DNA of 54,615 bases from UBA6220 sp041651335 (GCA_041651335.1 JBAZJL010000005.1:1-54615), one strand, 5' to 3'. Counted from the first letter of the stretch, positions 25,037 through 35,400 are shown. The notes: generated by a model not told the origin, from the sequence alone. Program-made: numbers and translations.

Positions 25037-25999
25037 CTAATCTTGTTTTTTAAAGTTTTTCTTTCTAATTACATAAGTTGGGCGGTTTGCGACTTCGGAT
25101 CTGATATTGGCAACATACAAAGCAATCAATCCTAAGCAAGTTAAAACCACACCAATCAAGAAAATATTCAAAATCGCAAGCAAAGAACTGCCGGAAAAAC
25201 TTTTGGCAAAATCACTATGCAAAATATATTTACTAAGAAATAAAATAAATCCAAAGCTTCCAAAAGCCAAAGTAATAATTATTCCCAAATAACCAGCAAA
25301 TTTTAAAGGAAAAGTGCTGTGCGCTACCAAAGAATTAAAAGCCAAACGAAATAGCTTTATTTTATCATAAGCAGCCCGGCCGTTTAATCTGGGGCTGGCC
25401 TCAAAACATACATAATCTCGCTTGAATCCCAGCCAATCAATCAGCCCACGGGCAATACGCTCGTGCTCGGTAAATCTTCGGAACGACAAAACAACTTTGC
25501 GATCTAATAATCGATAATCAGTGGCTCGGGGAATAATTCTTGTTTCCCCGATTAATTCCATAATTTTGTAAAACAAAATGGCCCCGTATTTTTTTACCCA
25601 ACCCTCGCCATTGTTTTTGTCGCGAACGCCCACCACTACATCAGCACCAGCTTGCCATTTTTTAATAAATTCTGGAATCAATTCTGCTGGGTGCTGTAAA
25701 TCCGCATCAATCATTAAAACCGCGCATCCGCTGGCTAAATCAAGGCCAGCTGAAATAGCAGCTTCTTTGCCAAAATTACGAGAAAATTGAATATATTTTA
25801 CGTTTTTATCTTGATTAGATAAATCAGTTAATATCTTTTCAGTTTGGTCAGTGCTTCCGTCGTCAATAAAAATAATTTCAAAATCATATTCATTTTGCAA
25901 ACAAGCAATATTTTTTTTGATTTTTTCATAAATCAAAGGCAAATTTTCTTGCTCGTTGTAGGCTGGAATTAGGATTGAAATAAGTTTTTTATTTTCCAT
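25037..25999 (-). CDS. Glycosyltransferase family 2 with two C-terminal membrane helices (GtrB/DPM1-like)
   Basis: A 320-residue protein. GT-A motifs: SILIPAYNEQENLPLIYEKI, IIFIDDGSTDQT, ISAGLDLASGCAVLMIDADLQHP (DAD metal site) and DYRLLDRKVV. Two membrane helices lie at about 233-258 and 270-295 (ILNIFLIGVVLTCLGLIALYVANIRSE), as in polyprenyl-phosphate sugar transferases such as GtrB. It probably moves glucose or mannose onto undecaprenyl phosphate to supply the GT-C-like membrane enzymes in this locus. It overlaps the flippase gene by 11 bases. Confidence 0.93.
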   Translation of the reverse strand: MENKKLISILIPAYNEQENLPLIYEKIKKNIACLQNEYDFEIIFIDDGSTDQTEKILTDLSNQDKNVKYIQFSRNFGKEAAISAGLDLASGCAVLMIDADLQHPAELIPEFIKKWQAGADVVVGVRDKNNGEGWVKKYGAILFYKIMELIGETRIIPRATDYRLLDRKVVLSFRRFTEHERIARGLIDWLGFKRDYVCFEASPRLNGRAAYDKIKLFRLAFNSLVAHSTFPLKFAGYLGIIITLAFGSFGFILFLSKYILHSDFAKSFSGSSLLAILNIFLIGVVLTCLGLIALYVANIRSEVANRPTYVIRKKNFKKQD

Positions 26000-27245
26000 T
26001 ATCTTTAAAGAATAATTCTTTGATTATTTTAATTAAAAGCAGGAAAAATGACACTAAACTGCCAATTAGGAAATTATTAATAATTATTTCCACGTTATTA
26101 TGAGTAATATAACATAAAACCAGCACTGTCAACGGTCCGAGTAATGCTGGCCAAATAATATAATTTTTGCGCAAAGCCAAAAAATAATAAAAAAACAAAC
26201 TGGAAAAAGACACAAAAAACAAATAAAGGCTGATTTTAGGAAGCAAATGGGCATAAGATTCATAGCGAGCTCCGATTAAAATCTTAGTAATTAATCCAGG
26301 GAAAATAGAAAAAACAGCCAAAGCGCTTCCGCCTAAAATTGCAGTTAGGCCTATGGCCTTGAACATTGTTTTTTTGTTCTCTTGGTTTTCATTATTTAAT
26401 TTTATCGATGGCAATAATACTGCTGGAATAGAAGAAACCAAAAAATAAATTATTCGGCCAATAATAGCCATGCCACTATAAAATCCAGCTAATTCTGGAG
26501 AAAAGTATTTTTTCACCACTACCACATCGCACGAATATAAAAAAGTAATCGCCAAAGACACCAGCAAAAAAACACCAGCATACCAAAGCTCTTTTTTAAT
26601 CCGCGAGTCTATTTTAACAGAAAAACATTCATAAATTTTAAAAAATTCACGATTTGCCCAGATTAAATATAAACAAGAAATAATACTGGATAAAACAATT
26701 GCGCCAACAACGCCAAAAACAGCCCAGCCGATTAAAACAAATAAAGCCGAAAGAATCAATTTAGACAAACTGCCCAAAATTCCAGACAAAGAAAGAACTT
26801 TAAAGTTTTGCAAGCCTTGGGTAATGGCTTGATTATTTACATTGATTACCCCAATTAAAACAAGAATCGCAAAAGCTGGAAAAAAATAATAAGAACTGAA
26901 ATTGAAAAAAGAAGCAAAAAAATTACCAAAAATAATTAAAATCAAAGATAAAAAAACAGCGCAAAGCAAACTGAATTTTTGAAGCATGGCGACTAATTCC
27001 CTATCTTGGTCATTTTTTAAATTAGCCACAATTGTGGTAATCACATTTTTAAAAAATCCGGTAAACACGCCAAAAATCAATAAAAAAGAAAGAAAAACTT
27101 GGACTTCCCCAAAATCAGCCACTTTCATTAGCCGACCCATTACTGGATGATAAAGATAATTTAAAAAAGCCACGCTAATAGTGCCAATAAAATAAATAGC
27201 ATTGTGCTTTAAAAATTTATCCTGTTTTATTCTTTGAATTATCAT
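25989..27245 (-). CDS. Wzx-like oligosaccharide flippase
   Basis: A 418-residue protein from the ATG at 27245 (MIIQRIKQDKFLKHNAIYFIG). A start 27 bases earlier would lie in low-complexity repeat sequence and is less likely. About 12 membrane helices run from LFIGTISV-like helix 1 to the end, with the MOP/MATE-superfamily N-terminal motif (NYLYHPVMGRLMKVADFGEVQ). It should flip lipid-linked oligosaccharides across the membrane. It is the first gene of the glycan operon, with GT2, GT4 and gmd translationally coupled behind it. Confidence 0.88.
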   Translation of the reverse strand: MIIQRIKQDKFLKHNAIYFIGTISVAFLNYLYHPVMGRLMKVADFGEVQVFLSFLLIFGVFTGFFKNVITTIVANLKNDQDRELVAMLQKFSLLCAVFLSLILIIFGNFFASFFNFSSYYFFPAFAILVLIGVINVNNQAITQGLQNFKVLSLSGILGSLSKLILSALFVLIGWAVFGVVGAIVLSSIISCLYLIWANREFFKIYECFSVKIDSRIKKELWYAGVFLLVSLAITFLYSCDVVVVKKYFSPELAGFYSGMAIIGRIIYFLVSSIPAVLLPSIKLNNENQENKKTMFKAIGLTAILGGSALAVFSIFPGLITKILIGARYESYAHLLPKISLYLFFVSFSSLFFYYFLALRKNYIIWPALLGPLTVLVLCYITHNNVEIIINNFLIGSLVSFFLLLIKIIKELFFKDNGK

Positions 27246-27261
27246 AATTAACAAAAAATCA

Positions 27262-27372
27262 TTTTGCAACAATTATGTAGCTATTGTAGCAATTATGCAA
27301 CAATTACCCAATAATCATGCAACAATTATTGCAACAATTATGCAACAATCACACAATAATTATTTCAATAAT
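27262..27372. repeat. Degenerate tandem repeat of a CAACAATTAT-like unit
   Basis: About 110 bases of imperfect repeats of (G)CAACAATTAT, for example TGCAACAATTATTGCAACAATTATGCAACAATC. It sits immediately upstream of the flippase ATG, so it could contain or disturb the operon's promoter region. I see no coding frame in it. Confidence 0.8.
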
Positions 27373-27396
27373 TTAAATCTCTTCTTTCCTTTTCCG

Positions 27397-27426
27397 CCCA
27401 TGTTTGGGTGCTAAGCTCCTAAACAT
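27397..27426. repeat. Short palindromic repeat (copy 7)
   Basis: CCCATGTTTGGGTGCTAAGC followed by TCCTAAACAT. Located between the flippase gene and rarA, 23 bases from copy 8. Confidence 0.88.
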
Positions 27427-27448
27427 TCATCGAACACTAATTCATTGG

Positions 27449-27478
27449 CCCATGTTTGGGTGCTAAGCTCCCAAACAT
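27449..27478. repeat. Short palindromic repeat (copy 8)
   Basis: CCCATGTTTGGGTGCTAAGC followed by TCCCAAACAT. Its last base is the first (plus-strand) base of the TCA that is the rarA stop codon, the same junction as at xseA. Confidence 0.9.
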
Positions 27479-28710
27479 CAATCTTTCAGGTATTTTCTTT
27501 TCTTAAGTTTGTCTGGAAAATATTCTTGGTCTTCTTTATATCCAAAATTCGGACTATATTTATAATCCTTGCCATAACCTAATTCTTGCATTAATTTCGT
27601 GGGCGCGTTTCGGATGTGCAAAGGCACGGGCAAGTTTCCATATTGGCGAACATCATCAGCTGCTTTGTTGTAAGCAATATAAATTTCATTTGATTTCTTG
27701 CATTTAGCCATATAAACCACGGCTTGGGCTAAAATAACATTACATTCTGGGTATCCAATAAAATGACAGGCATTGTAAGCGGCTACGGCTTGTTCTAGGG
27801 CCCGAGAATTAGCAATGCCGATATCTTCCGAGGCAAAGCGAACTATGCGCCTAGCAATGTATAATGGGTCTTCGCCAGCTTCAATCATTCTTGCCAGCCA
27901 ATAAAGTGAAGCATTGGCATCGGAGCCACGCATTGATTTATGAAGCGCAGAAATAATATTATAATGCTCTTCGCCTTCGCGATCATAAAGCAAATTTATT
28001 TTCTGCGAAGCTTCTTCAATTATTTTAACGCTAATGTCTCCCTTACTCGCAATGGCAGCATATTCCAAAATATTCAAAGCAATCCTGGCATCACCATTGC
28101 TAATTCGACTAATCACCCCGATTTCTTTGTCTTTAATTTTAATATTTAAATTTCCCAATCCACGCTTTTTATCTTTAATGGCTTTTTTAATAATTATTTT
28201 AATACTGCTTGCATCTAGTTGTTTAAAAACAAAAACTCGACATCGGGATAATAAAGCGGCTCGCACTTCAAAGCTGGGATTTTCCGTAGTAGCACCAATT
28301 AAAATAATTAAACCGCTTTCAATATGAGGTAAAAGCCCGTCTTGCTGGGTTTTGTTCCAACGATGAATTTCATCAATAAATAAAATTGTTTTTCGGCCAG
28401 CCAAATTATTGCTCTTGGCCCGATTAATTATTTCGCGCAAATCTTTTAATCCACTGCTCACTGCGCTGATTCTAATAAAGTCGGATTTAGTTTGCTTGGC
28501 AATAATCATAGCCAAAGTAGTTTTGCCTGTTCCCGGAGGACCCCAAAAAATCATTGATGGAATAGCATCAGCTTTAATGGCTTCGCGTAAAAGTTTTGTT
28601 TCGCCCAAGATTTCTTCCTGGCCTAAAAATTCCTCCAAAGTTTCGGGCCTGATTCTGTCGGCCAAAGGAGTGACTTGCTTCAAAATAGATGATTTTTCTT
28701 TTTGGTCCAT
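27478..28710 (-). CDS. rarA: Replication-associated recombination protein A (AAA+ ATPase)
   Basis: A 410-residue AAA+ protein. LADRIRPETLEEFLGQEEIL is the family opening. Walker A is FWGPPGTGKTTLAM, Walker B ILFIDEIHRWNKTQQD, sensor 1 LIGATTENPSFEVRAALLSRCRVF and the C-terminal MgsA domain contains KSMRGSDANASLYWLARMIEAGEDPLYIARRI. It acts on stalled forks as a tetrameric clamp-loader relative. Length is slightly shorter than the usual 430-450. Its TGA stop abuts a palindromic repeat. Confidence 0.95.
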   Translation of the reverse strand: MDQKEKSSILKQVTPLADRIRPETLEEFLGQEEILGETKLLREAIKADAIPSMIFWGPPGTGKTTLAMIIAKQTKSDFIRISAVSSGLKDLREIINRAKSNNLAGRKTILFIDEIHRWNKTQQDGLLPHIESGLIILIGATTENPSFEVRAALLSRCRVFVFKQLDASSIKIIIKKAIKDKKRGLGNLNIKIKDKEIGVISRISNGDARIALNILEYAAIASKGDISVKIIEEASQKINLLYDREGEEHYNIISALHKSMRGSDANASLYWLARMIEAGEDPLYIARRIVRFASEDIGIANSRALEQAVAAYNACHFIGYPECNVILAQAVVYMAKCKKSNEIYIAYNKAADDVRQYGNLPVPLHIRNAPTKLMQELGYGKDYKYSPNFGYKEDQEYFPDKLKKRKYLKD

Positions 28711-28768
28711 TATTTTTATTCTACTCTTTTTTGGAAAAAAATAAACCCATTAAATTGGGATAATAAAA

Positions 28769-28880
28769 ATGTTTGGGAGCTCCCTTACATAAACTTCTGG
28801 TGAAGTTTTGTTCGGGTCCCGGCTCGCGACCGTCGTCGCTCCGCCTTTGATTGAGTACAATCAAACCCCCAAACATGGGG
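28769..28880. repeat. Long multi-hairpin repeat element (copy A)
   Basis: Outer arms ATGTTTGGG (28769-28777) and CCCAAACAT (28868-28876), inside which lie: ACTTC-tggt-GAAGT (28793-28806), a longer hairpin with GGC/GCC (28821-28823, 28843-28845) and GCGAC-cgtc-GTCGC (28826-28839), and TTTGATTG-agta-CAATCAAA (28846-28865). Just inside the left arm is GGGAGCTCCC. The whole folds like a four-arm cloverleaf. It lies directly downstream of the prepilin gene at 28937-29893. Two more copies occur at 51958-52068 and 53435-53542. Confidence 0.9.
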
Positions 28881-28900
28881 TCTTATTATAATCGCAGAAA

Positions 28901-28930
28901 AAGAAAACCGCTAACGCGGTTTTATTTTTT
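28901..28930. terminator. Intrinsic terminator of prepilin gene 2
   Basis: AAAACCGC (28904-28911) pairs with GCGGTTTT (28916-28923) with T-rich flanks both ways. It lies 7 bases beyond the prepilin stop. Confidence 0.8.
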
Positions 28931-28936
28931 AAATTA

Positions 28937-29893
28937 TTAAGGATGAGTATAGCGAATAATTACCACTCCACTACTTCCGGCATAAGAATAAACTGGGTCA
29001 GGGCCACTATTCCCTCCATTTCCTGTTCCGTTTTGAGTATTCTGAACTGCTGCATATCCCCCAGCAGCATACGTAACTGCTGATCCAGTAATAGAAAATG
29101 ATCTGCCTGGGGCTTGAACTGTTCGTTCATCGCTTATACCTCCAGCTCCACCGCCAGGGCCACCATAACCACCATTTCTACCTCCTCTATTTCCATAACC
29201 AGTTAATGTCCCAGAATTAGTTTGGATTGAGTTTCCATAAGCCCCAGTAAAACTTCCGCCACCACCACAACCACCATTAAGGCCAGCGGAATAATCTCCT
29301 CCGCCTCCACCACCAACAATCAACAACGTAATATCATTAACACCTGTAGGAACTGTCCAAGTAGTTTGTCCTGCTCCACTGAGATAAATACAGCGGCAAA
29401 CTTCTTCGGTGGCACTAATATCTGTTTTTTGACACTGAACTTGAGCGTTAGTGCTCGACTCACAGGTACTAGTATAACTATTAGTAGAAAATCCATCAGA
29501 AGAAGAATAAGAATATGTCTCTTCATTAGAAAGAATAGCTGATAAAGTAAAAACTCCATCTTCGTAAGAATAAGTATAATAACCACCGTTAGGATCAGTT
29601 GGTAAGCTAGCGATGTATGGTTGAAGATCAGTAGCTAAATTAGTGCAAGGGGTTGTTCCTCCGCCAATGGTACAAGGATAAGTATCAGTGCTAGGATAAG
29701 TATTATTGTTTTGCACTCCATAAACCATTAGCGCCCTTTCTAATGCGCCGATATCTGATTTTACTTTCGCATCTTTGGCTGCGTTCGTAGCGCCGCTCAA
29801 AGACACAATAATGAAACCGGATAAGATGCCGACAATCGCGATTACAACTAAGAGCTCGATTAGAGTAAAAGCTAGATTAGATTTTAATTTCAT
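28937..29893 (-). CDS. Type IV prepilin-like protein with glycine-rich C-terminal domain
   Basis: A 318-residue protein from the ATG at 29893 (MKLKSNLA^FTLIELL); longer upstream frames lack a reason to be used. The prepilin leader and helix are followed by a pilin body (YGVQNNNTYPSTDTYPCTIG) almost identical to that of the gene at 1-557. At about residue 165 the sequence changes to a glycine-rich beta domain (LLIVGGGGGG, YGGPGGGAGG, ending SSGVVIIRYTH), a type found in bacterial surface proteins. It should be a surface-exposed pilin subunit. The extended -10 promoter TGATATAAT lies at 29937-29945. A long multi-hairpin repeat follows the gene. Confidence 0.85.
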   Translation of the reverse strand: MKLKSNLAFTLIELLVVIAIVGILSGFIIVSLSGATNAAKDAKVKSDIGALERALMVYGVQNNNTYPSTDTYPCTIGGGTTPCTNLATDLQPYIASLPTDPNGGYYTYSYEDGVFTLSAILSNEETYSYSSSDGFSTNSYTSTCESSTNAQVQCQKTDISATEEVCRCIYLSGAGQTTWTVPTGVNDITLLIVGGGGGGDYSAGLNGGCGGGGSFTGAYGNSIQTNSGTLTGYGNRGGRNGGYGGPGGGAGGISDERTVQAPGRSFSITGSAVTYAAGGYAAVQNTQNGTGNGGNSGPDPVYSYAGSSGVVIIRYTHP

Positions 29894-29936
29894 AAATAAG
29901 AATTTTTTTCTTTTTTGTTTTTTTATTATTAACAAT

Positions 29937-29945
29937 ATTATATCA
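29937..29945 (-). promoter_or_regulatory. Extended -10 promoter of prepilin gene 2
   Basis: TGATATAATATT on the minus strand, 44 bases before the ATG. The same TTTTGATATAATATT.TTAATAA context precedes the third prepilin gene (53382-53390), so the two share promoter sequence. Confidence 0.55.
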
Positions 29946-30005
29946 AAAAATAAACAAAGCTTTTGATTCTTGATTCTTTGTTTTAAATTGTATAAGATAA
30001 ATCAT

Positions 30006-32360
30006 ATGAATCAAACGAAAAAGATTGGAACTGATTTTCCCAAAATCTATGATTTTAAGGAAGCGGAAAAAAAATGGATTAGGGATTGGGAAAAAAACAA
30101 ATACTTTGAATTCAATCGCCAAAATTCTGGCGAGCTTTTTGTGGTAGACACTCCCCCGCCTTATGTTTCGGCTGACCATTTGCATGCTGGGCACATTATG
30201 TCTTATGCCCAAGCAGAATTTATTGTGCGCTATAAAAGAATGCGCGGCTACAATGTTTTTTATCCCATGGGTTTTGATGACAATGGCTTGCCCACAGAAA
30301 GATTTGTGGAAAAAAAATATAATATTGATAAATCAAAAACCACGCGTTCAGAATTTATTGATTTGTGCTTAAAGGAGACTGAAAAAGGAATCCAAACTTA
30401 TAAAAATCTTTGGAATAGTTTAGGCATTTCTGTGGATTGGTCTAAAACTTATAGCACGATTGCCCCTTTGGCTACAAAAGTTTCCCAGAAATCAATTTTG
30501 GATTTGTATAAAAAAGGATTGCTTTATAAAAAAGAATTGCCAATTTTGTGGTGCCCCTTTTGCCAGACAGCAATTTCCCAATCTGACCTGGAAGACAAAA
30601 CCAGGGATTCGAAAATGAATTATCTTAATTTTTCTTTAGCCAATAAAGAAAAATTATTAATTGCTACCACTAGGCCAGAGCTGATTCCGGCTTGCGTGGC
30701 GCTATATGCTAATCCCAATGACCCAAGATTTAATAAATTAATCGGACAAAAAGCCATTGTTCCTATAATGGATTATGAGGTGCCGATTTTAGGAAGCGAA
30801 AAAGTAGACCAAGAAACAGGAACTGGATTAATGATGGTATGCACCTGGGGAGATCAAGAAGATTTAGAAAAATGGCGAACAGATAATTTAGAAACTAGAA
30901 ATATTTTAACTATTGATGGAAAAATGAATTCTTTGGCTGGAAAATACCAAGGATTAAGCATTAAAGAAGCGCGCGAACAAATTTTAAATGATTTACAAGA
31001 AAAAGGATTGTTGGAAAAACAAGAACCAATTGAACAAACAATCAATGTCCACGAAAGGTGCGACACGCCCGTGGAACTAATTCAAAGCAAGCAATGGTTT
31101 ATTAAAATTGCTGATCAAAAAGAAAAATGGCTGGAATTGGGGCGCCAAATAAAATGGCATCCTGATCATATGATTAATAATTATGAGCTCTGGGTAAATT
31201 CTTTGAAATGGGATTGGTGTGTTTCGAGGCAAAGATTTTATGGCGTACCCTTTCCTTTTTGGGTTTGCGCTGATTGTCAAGAAATTATTTTACCTGATGA
31301 ACAAGACTTGCCAATAAATCCTTTTGAGCAAGAAGCGCCCGTGAAAGAATGCCCAAAATGCCAAAGCAAAAATATCAAACCAGAAACTGATGTAATGGAT
31401 ACTTGGGCCACTTCTTCGTGCACTCCATTTTTATTGCGGGAATTAGGGCAAAGCAATGATTTGTTTCCAGTTAATCTTAGGCCTAATGCTCATGAAATTA
31501 TCAGAACTTGGGATTTTTATTCTATTGTAAAGGGTTATTATAATTTTAATACTATTCCATTTAAAAATATAATGGTTTCTGGGCATGGATTAGACGAACA
31601 AGGTAAAAAAATCAGCAAACGCCTGGGCAATTATGTGCCCTCGGATAAATTAGTAGAAGAGTATGGAGCTGATGCTGTGCGCTATTGGGCTACAGGTGCA
31701 GGATTAGGACAAAATCTAAGATTCAGCCCCACGGAAATTAAAAAAGGAAAACAAATTGCTACAAAGTTGTGGAATGCTGGAAAATTTATTTTAACCATGA
31801 GTCAAGATTTTGATGAAAAAGATAATCTTGTTTTTGAACCAGCTGACTTATGGATAATTGAAGAATTGAATAAAACCATTGCCGAAGCAACCGAATATTT
31901 TGATGAATATCAATACGCCAAAGCTAAAACCAGTATTGAAGATTTTTTTATGTCAAAGTTTGCCGACTATTATCTAGAGTTTGTAAAATACCGATTATAT
32001 GGCGAAGAAATAGAATCAAAAAGAAGCGCTCAAAAAACTTTGAATAATATTTTTCTAAATATTTTAAAATTGTATGCCCCGATTATTCCATTTGTTACTG
32101 AAGAAATTTTCCAATATTTTTCTAATGAGCCAACTATTCATTTATCAGCCTGGCCAGAAAAAATAATTATTGATACTAAAATAGATATCAGTGATTTTGA
32201 TAAAGCAGTTGAAGCAATTGATGAAATTAGAAAATACAAATCGGAAAACAAGATTTCTTTGGGTGCAGAACTGGAAGAATATGAATTAAAAACAAAAGTT
32301 GATTTAGATAAATACGAATTATTCATTGCCAAGGCCATTAAGGTAAAAAAAATAAAATAA
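30006..32360 (+). CDS. valS: Valyl-tRNA synthetase
   Basis: A 784-residue class Ia synthetase from the ATG at 30006. The HIGH-type motif is in TPPPYVSADHLHAGHIMSY, and the KMSKS-type motif in GKKISKRLGNYV. Cysteine pairs for zinc binding occur in WCPFCQ, VCADCQ and ECPKCQ. ADAVRYWATGAGLGQNLRFS is typical of ValRS. It lacks the long C-terminal coiled coil of most bacterial ValRS (about 880 residues total) and resembles the compact type. It attaches valine to tRNA-Val. It is one of only two plus-strand genes here and is divergent from the prepilin gene. Confidence 0.9.
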   Translation: MNQTKKIGTDFPKIYDFKEAEKKWIRDWEKNKYFEFNRQNSGELFVVDTPPPYVSADHLHAGHIMSYAQAEFIVRYKRMRGYNVFYPMGFDDNGLPTERFVEKKYNIDKSKTTRSEFIDLCLKETEKGIQTYKNLWNSLGISVDWSKTYSTIAPLATKVSQKSILDLYKKGLLYKKELPILWCPFCQTAISQSDLEDKTRDSKMNYLNFSLANKEKLLIATTRPELIPACVALYANPNDPRFNKLIGQKAIVPIMDYEVPILGSEKVDQETGTGLMMVCTWGDQEDLEKWRTDNLETRNILTIDGKMNSLAGKYQGLSIKEAREQILNDLQEKGLLEKQEPIEQTINVHERCDTPVELIQSKQWFIKIADQKEKWLELGRQIKWHPDHMINNYELWVNSLKWDWCVSRQRFYGVPFPFWVCADCQEIILPDEQDLPINPFEQEAPVKECPKCQSKNIKPETDVMDTWATSSCTPFLLRELGQSNDLFPVNLRPNAHEIIRTWDFYSIVKGYYNFNTIPFKNIMVSGHGLDEQGKKISKRLGNYVPSDKLVEEYGADAVRYWATGAGLGQNLRFSPTEIKKGKQIATKLWNAGKFILTMSQDFDEKDNLVFEPADLWIIEELNKTIAEATEYFDEYQYAKAKTSIEDFFMSKFADYYLEFVKYRLYGEEIESKRSAQKTLNNIFLNILKLYAPIIPFVTEEIFQYFSNEPTIHLSAWPEKIIIDTKIDISDFDKAVEAIDEIRKYKSENKISLGAELEEYELKTKVDLDKYELFIAKAIKVKKIK

Positions 32361-32362
32361 AC

Positions 32363-32388
32363 AAAAGCCCCCTCTTCGGGGGCTTTTT
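32363..32388. terminator. Bidirectional intrinsic terminator
   Basis: AAAGCCCCC (32364-32372) pairs with GGGGGCTTT (32378-32386) around TCTTC. It lies between the convergent valS and the repeat-protein gene. Confidence 0.92.
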
Positions 32389-32402
32389 GAATACTAAATA
32401 AA

Positions 32403-35400
32403 TTATTGCTGAATAGTGAAATATTTATCTCTGTTTAAGGCAATTGTTGCCTGCTCTTTTTGGGTAATTTTTTTCACAATCAAGTAAATGATAAAGAAAA
32501 GAATTAATCCCACGATTAGGCCAATGATTAGCCATAGCAAGCTCCACCATCCGCCAGCAAATAAACTAACTGCAGCCATAGTAGTTTGCTGTTCTTCTTC
32601 TTCAACTGGAACAGCGCTAACATTAATAGACAAAGAGCCTCGGACTGTTTCAATATTTTTTGCATTTACCTCAGCGTTATCTGACAAAGTTGTAGCAGTG
32701 TCAAAAAATTCAGGAGCAGCAACGCTTAAAGTAAAGCTTATTTTTCTAGTTTCATTAGCTTTGATATTGCCAAGTAAAATAGTTCCATTAACATCACCAA
32801 CATAAGGCTGGTCGTCTAATTGAACATTGGAAACATTGCCGATTTTTTCCGGTAAAATATTACTTAAAATAACATTTTCCAAAGCTTTGCCATCAATAGA
32901 AGATACAGAAATTACTACATCAATCTGGTCGCCTGGCTCTGCAGAAACAACGCTTGTCATGGCTCCAGAACAGCTGATAGAAGAATTCCTTCCAGTAACT
33001 TGCAAGTTCAAAGTTCTTGGTTGAACAATTACTGGAACCTGAGAAACTGGTTGTTCAATAATTGTAGTTGGAATAATTAAAGTTGGAATCTTTACAGCTT
33101 TTTTAGTGTAAACACTATCTGACCAGGAATATAATCCTTGATCACAACCCAATGACCAAGCGCGATAATAATATGTAACACCTGAAGATACTTCAGAATC
33201 AAAATATAATGATCCTGTTCCAAAGTAAGCGATAGAACCATCAGTGGCAGAAATCGGATAAGAATATAATTTCTTGGTAATTACAGTATAACAAGCGCCG
33301 GCGCCAGGAGTCCAAGTTAGGTTAACTCCATTGGTAGTGGCATAGGCATTGAAATTATAAGGAGAATCCGGATTAGTAATAAATCTTAAAGTATTTCCGT
33401 AAACTGTGGTTCCGCTATTGTTAGTGGCTTCAGATCGGAAAGAATAAACTTTTCCTTTTTCTAAACTATAAACAATTGAAGAAAAGTTTTCACCAGCTCT
33501 TTTGCTTGTAAGGTAAGGTGTGTAATATCCTAAATTATCAGAACGGCCATAAGCAAAGCGAACACTAATATATTGACCATTATCGCCTTCTAATCTTCCG
33601 TTCAAAGTAGCGCTAGTGGTTTTTATATCAGTAGCATTCCAAGTTGCAACAGCTAAATTAGCATTTTGATAAATTATTGAAGTTTTGTTTGCTGAACAGC
33701 TGGCATTGCTTCCGCCGCCTGTTCCATAACAAGTCCAATACCATGGGCCTGAACCGCTCATTCCTGAGAAGGTTCCAGCATTACATAAATTAGATGTTGG
33801 AGCATATTCAAATGTTTGACCATTAGAATATCCGCATTGTCCAGTTACTTGATAAGTAGTAGTTTTGTTTGCTGAACAGCTGGCATTGCTTCCACCGCCT
33901 GTTCCATAACAAGTCCAATACCATGGGCCTGAACCGCTCATTCCTGAGAAAGTTCCAGCATTACATAAGTTTGTAGTTGGGGCATATTCAAATGTTTGAC
34001 CATTAGAATATCCGCATTGTCCAGTTACTTGATAAGTAGTAGTTTTGTTTGCTGAACAGCTGGCAGTAGTTCCGCCATTTTGACCGTTACAAGTCCAATA
34101 CCAAGGGCCATAACCAGAAATAGATGATGCAAAACCAGAAGAGCAAAGCAAAGAAGTAGATGGAATATATTCATAGGTCTGACCATTAGCTGATCCGCAT
34201 TGCCCATTGATAATATTAATTTGGGTTTTGTTTGCTGAACAGCTAGAATTGCTACCACCATCAGATCCATAACAAGTCCAATACCATGGGCCTGAACCGC
34301 TCATTCCAGAGAATGTTCCAGCATTACATAGATTTGTAGTTGGAGCATATTCAAATGTTTGGCCATTAGAATATCCGCATTGTCCATTAACCGGATTGCT
34401 AATTTTATTAGCAGAACAACTTACATTGTTACCGCCATTAATTCCATAACAAGACCAATACCAAGGACCAATTCCGCTCATTCCAGAGAATGTTCCAGCA
34501 TTGCACAAACCAGTGGTTGGAGCAACTTGATAAGATCCGCCATTAGATGATCCGCATTGTCCATCAGTTCCAGCAGCTTGAGTTTTGTTTGCCATACAAC
34601 TAACATTGCTTCCGCCATTAGTTCCATAACAAGACCAATACCAAGGACCAATTCCGCTCATTCCAGAGAATGTTCCAGAATTACATAAGTTTGTAGTAGG
34701 AACAATATCAAAGGTTCCGCCATTAGATGATCCGCATTGTCCGTTAGTTCCCGAAACAGCAGTTTTGTTAGCATAACAACTGACATTGCTTCCGCCATTT
34801 TGTCCGTAACAATTCCAATACCATGGGCCTGATCCAGTCATTCCCGAGAAGGTTCCGGCATTACATAAGTTTGTAGTTGGAGCAATATCAAATGTTTGAG
34901 TATTAGAAGCTCCACATTGTCCATCAATTGCTGATGGAGCGGTTTTGTTAGCTAAACAATTAACAGTAGTTCCGCCATTTTGGCCGTTGCAAGTCCAATA
35001 CCATGGACCAACGCCGATTAAAGATGATGGCAATCCGCTTAAGCAAAGCAAAGATGAATCTGGGGCAGTATCAAAAATATTATTGTGAGCTGCTCCGCAT
35101 TGTCCGTTAGTAACAGTAATCTGAGTTTTGTTTGCCATACAACTAACATTGCTTCCGCCATTTTGGCCATAACAAGACCAATACCATGGACCAGCGCCAA
35201 TCATTCCAGAAAATGTTCCAGTGTTACATAAGTTTGTAGTAGGAACAATATCAAATGTTCCACTGTTGGATGATCCGCAGGTTCCATTAATTGGAGATGG
35301 TGCAGTTTTGTTAGCATAACAACTTACATTGTTGCCACCATTAATTCCATAACAATTCCAATACCATGGACCTGATCCAGTCATTCCTGAGAAGGTTCCA

